A stretch of DNA of 6,690 nucleotides, taken from NCBI GenBank assembly GCA_030628785.1, contig DAOVQI010000183.1:1-6690 (forward strand), read 5' to 3'. Numbering within the stretch: position 1 is the first letter of the stretch; every line of letters starts with the position of its first letter. Positions 5,132-6,690 of the stretch are shown here, piece after piece. This stretch comes from Bacteroidota bacterium (lineage in GTDB: Bacteria; Bacteroidota; Bacteroidia; Bacteroidales; VadinHA17). The notes under the pieces are model-generated. The model ran no database searches, was not told the origin of the DNA, and was given only the letters and a program-made list of their open reading frames with translations. The translations under genes were made by a program, and so were the position numbers.

Positions 5132-6690
5132 ATGGGAACGGTAACGCAAAAACGGGTTTTTGACAAAGTAAAATCACCGGTTCAGGTGAGTGGAGCTGAA
5201 GCCATGATGTTATCCCTTATAGAAGAAGGGGTGGATATTATTTTTGGTTATCCGGGGGGTGCAATTATGCCAGTGTATGATGCATTGTACGACTACAGGG
5301 ATAAAATAAGACATATCCTGGTAAGGCACGAACAAGGTGCTGCTCATGCGGCCGAAGGATTTGCAAAGGTATCGGGCCGGGTAGGTGTTTGCCTGGTAAC
5401 TTCAGGTCCCGGATCCACAAACATGATTACCGGATTGGCAGATGCAATGGTCGATTCAATGCCAATGGTTTGCATTTCGGGGCAAGTCGGTTCTCCCTTG
5501 CTTGGTTCAGATGCTTTCCAGGAAACAGATGTAATGGGTATATCCATGCCGGTCACAAAATGGAATTACCAGATCACATCAGCCGAAGAAATTCCTGAAG
5601 TAATGGCGAAAGCATTTTATATCGCTACTACGGGAAGACCTGGTCCTGTAATGATCGATATTACGAAAGATGCCCAGTTTGGCACTTTGGATTTTAAATA
5701 TGAAAAATGCACAAAACTAAGAAGCTATTTTCCTTATCCAAAAGTTAAAAAAGAAGACATTAATGCTGCAGCCATATTAATCAATAATTCTAAAAAACCG
5801 TTATTATTGGCGGGACACGGTATTTTGATTTCGGATGCACAAAATGAATTGGAAAAATTAGTGACAAAGGCAGAAATACCGGTTGCATCAACACTTCTTG
5901 GTTTATCGGCTTTTCCTTCCAGGCATCCCTTGTATGTTGGATTGTTGGGTATGCATGGTAATTATGGTCCAAATGTTAAAACCAATGAATGCGATGTGCT
6001 TATTGCTGTCGGAATGCGTTTTGATGACCGGATTACCGGTAATTTGAATACATATGCAAAACAGGCAACCATCATCCATATCGAAATAGATCCGGCGGAA
6101 ATCAATAAGAATGTTGAAATTGATGTTGCAGTTAATGCAGATGCCAAAGATGCTCTTGATGCCCTTTTACCCCTGATTAAGAATAATGAACATACGGAAT
6201 GGCTTGAGAGTTTTAAAAAATATGAACAAGAAGAATATGAAAAAGTGATAAAGAAAAACATAAACCCTGTTACGGGTCAAATTAAAATGGATGAGGTAGT
6301 TCATATGATTTCTGAAAAAACAAAAGGTGGTGCAATTGTGGTAACCGATGTTGGGCAAAACCAAATGGTAGCTGCCCGAAACTATAAATTCACAGAGTCA
6401 AATAGCTGGGTGACTTCAGGAGGCCTGGGAACCATGGGTTTCGGGCTGCCCGCTGCCAATGGTGCCAAAATAGCAAGGCCTGAAAGGGAGGTTATCGCTT
6501 TCATTGGAGACGGCGGTTTCCAGATGACCATGCAGGAGTTGGGTACCATAGCACAATCAAAAATAGTGGTGAAAATAGTTCTCCTTAATAATAGTTTTCT
6601 CGGAATGGTTAGGCAATGGCAGGATATGTTCTTTGAAAAACGGTATTCATTTACCGAAATGGATAATCCTGATTTTATTGCTCTGGCCGG
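5132..6690 (+). CDS. ilvB: Acetolactate synthase large (catalytic) subunit, 3' end cut off
   Basis: This ThDP-, Mg2+- and FAD-dependent enzyme condenses two pyruvates, or pyruvate with 2-ketobutyrate, in the first common step of valine, leucine and isoleucine synthesis. There are 519 complete codons with no stop; the family is about 560-580 residues, so only the C-terminal end is missing. Landmarks: FGYPGGAIMPVYD (38-50); catalytic glutamate E67 in RHEQGAAHAAEG; TSGPGSTN (90-97); GSDAFQETD (125-133); the middle domain from about 205, with RFDDR at 296-300; and the ThDP domain with DVGQNQ (406-411), GGLGTMGFGLPAA and the metal/ThDP motif from GDGG (459-462) to NN (486-487), then MVRQWQ. ATG 5132 is the only reasonable start, since the same frame has a stop at 5045-5047 and no ATG between. 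No Shine-Dalgarno is present. The regulatory subunit gene ilvN is expected just outside. The P197-equivalent site (plant numbering) is Gly (G120). Confidence 0.96.
   Translation, partial: MGTVTQKRVFDKVKSPVQVSGAEAMMLSLIEEGVDIIFGYPGGAIMPVYDALYDYRDKIRHILVRHEQGAAHAAEGFAKVSGRVGVCLVTSGPGSTNMITGLADAMVDSMPMVCISGQVGSPLLGSDAFQETDVMGISMPVTKWNYQITSAEEIPEVMAKAFYIATTGRPGPVMIDITKDAQFGTLDFKYEKCTKLRSYFPYPKVKKEDINAAAILINNSKKPLLLAGHGILISDAQNELEKLVTKAEIPVASTLLGLSAFPSRHPLYVGLLGMHGNYGPNVKTNECDVLIAVGMRFDDRITGNLNTYAKQATIIHIEIDPAEINKNVEIDVAVNADAKDALDALLPLIKNNEHTEWLESFKKYEQEEYEKVIKKNINPVTGQIKMDEVVHMISEKTKGGAIVVTDVGQNQMVAARNYKFTESNSWVTSGGLGTMGFGLPAANGAKIARPEREVIAFIGDGGFQMTMQELGTIAQSKIVVKIVLLNNSFLGMVRQWQDMFFEKRYSFTEMDNPDFIALA

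Overview
The window looks like a piece of a Bacteroidota (probably Bacteroidales-type) chromosome. The signs are moderate to low GC with very AT-rich spacers, few Shine-Dalgarno sequences before the large genes, a promoter fitting the Bacteroidota consensus TTTG-N18-TAnnTTTG, and proteins of the kind seen in that phylum (a Bacteroides-like membrane pyrophosphatase and an acetolactate synthase with GQVGSPLLGSDAFQE). All supported genes are on the + strand.

Layout: (1) 1-171, the tail of an unrecognised protein. (2) 172-295, a spacer with one small hairpin. (3) 296-2506, hppA, a complete membrane pyrophosphatase whose residues predict a K+-dependent pump, possibly of the dual Na+/H+ type. (4) 2507-2749, a compact regulatory region. 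(5) 2750-4588, ilvD, dihydroxy-acid dehydratase. (6) 4589-5131, a 543-nt AT-rich spacer with two hexamer arrays in opposite orientation. (7) 5132 to the window end, ilvB, the acetolactate synthase catalytic subunit, cut by the window edge.

The most interesting signal is the hppA-ilvD spacer. It appears to hold a complete translation-coupled transcription attenuator: a promoter (2530-2559), a 25-codon leader ORF (2580-2657) with the core LIWLIVLILW, an antiterminator stem (2640-2651 with 2683-2694), and an intrinsic terminator (2682-2707 plus eight T) that shares bases with the antiterminator. The geometry matches the classical ilv/leu attenuators of enterobacteria. A ribosome stalled on any Leu, Ile or Val codon leaves the antiterminator arm free, and a ribosome at the leader stop codon covers it. 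The regulated gene, ilvD, makes the 2-keto acid precursors of valine and isoleucine (and so of leucine). No ORF of ordinary size reveals this element.

How the genes work together: IlvB (with a small subunit expected outside the window) and IlvD catalyse the first and third common steps of branched-chain amino acid synthesis. HppA uses pyrophosphate, partly a by-product of biosynthesis, to energise the membrane. It has no evident pathway link to ilvD and seems simply to lie upstream, although no terminator is visible directly after it, so read-through transcripts would also meet the attenuator.
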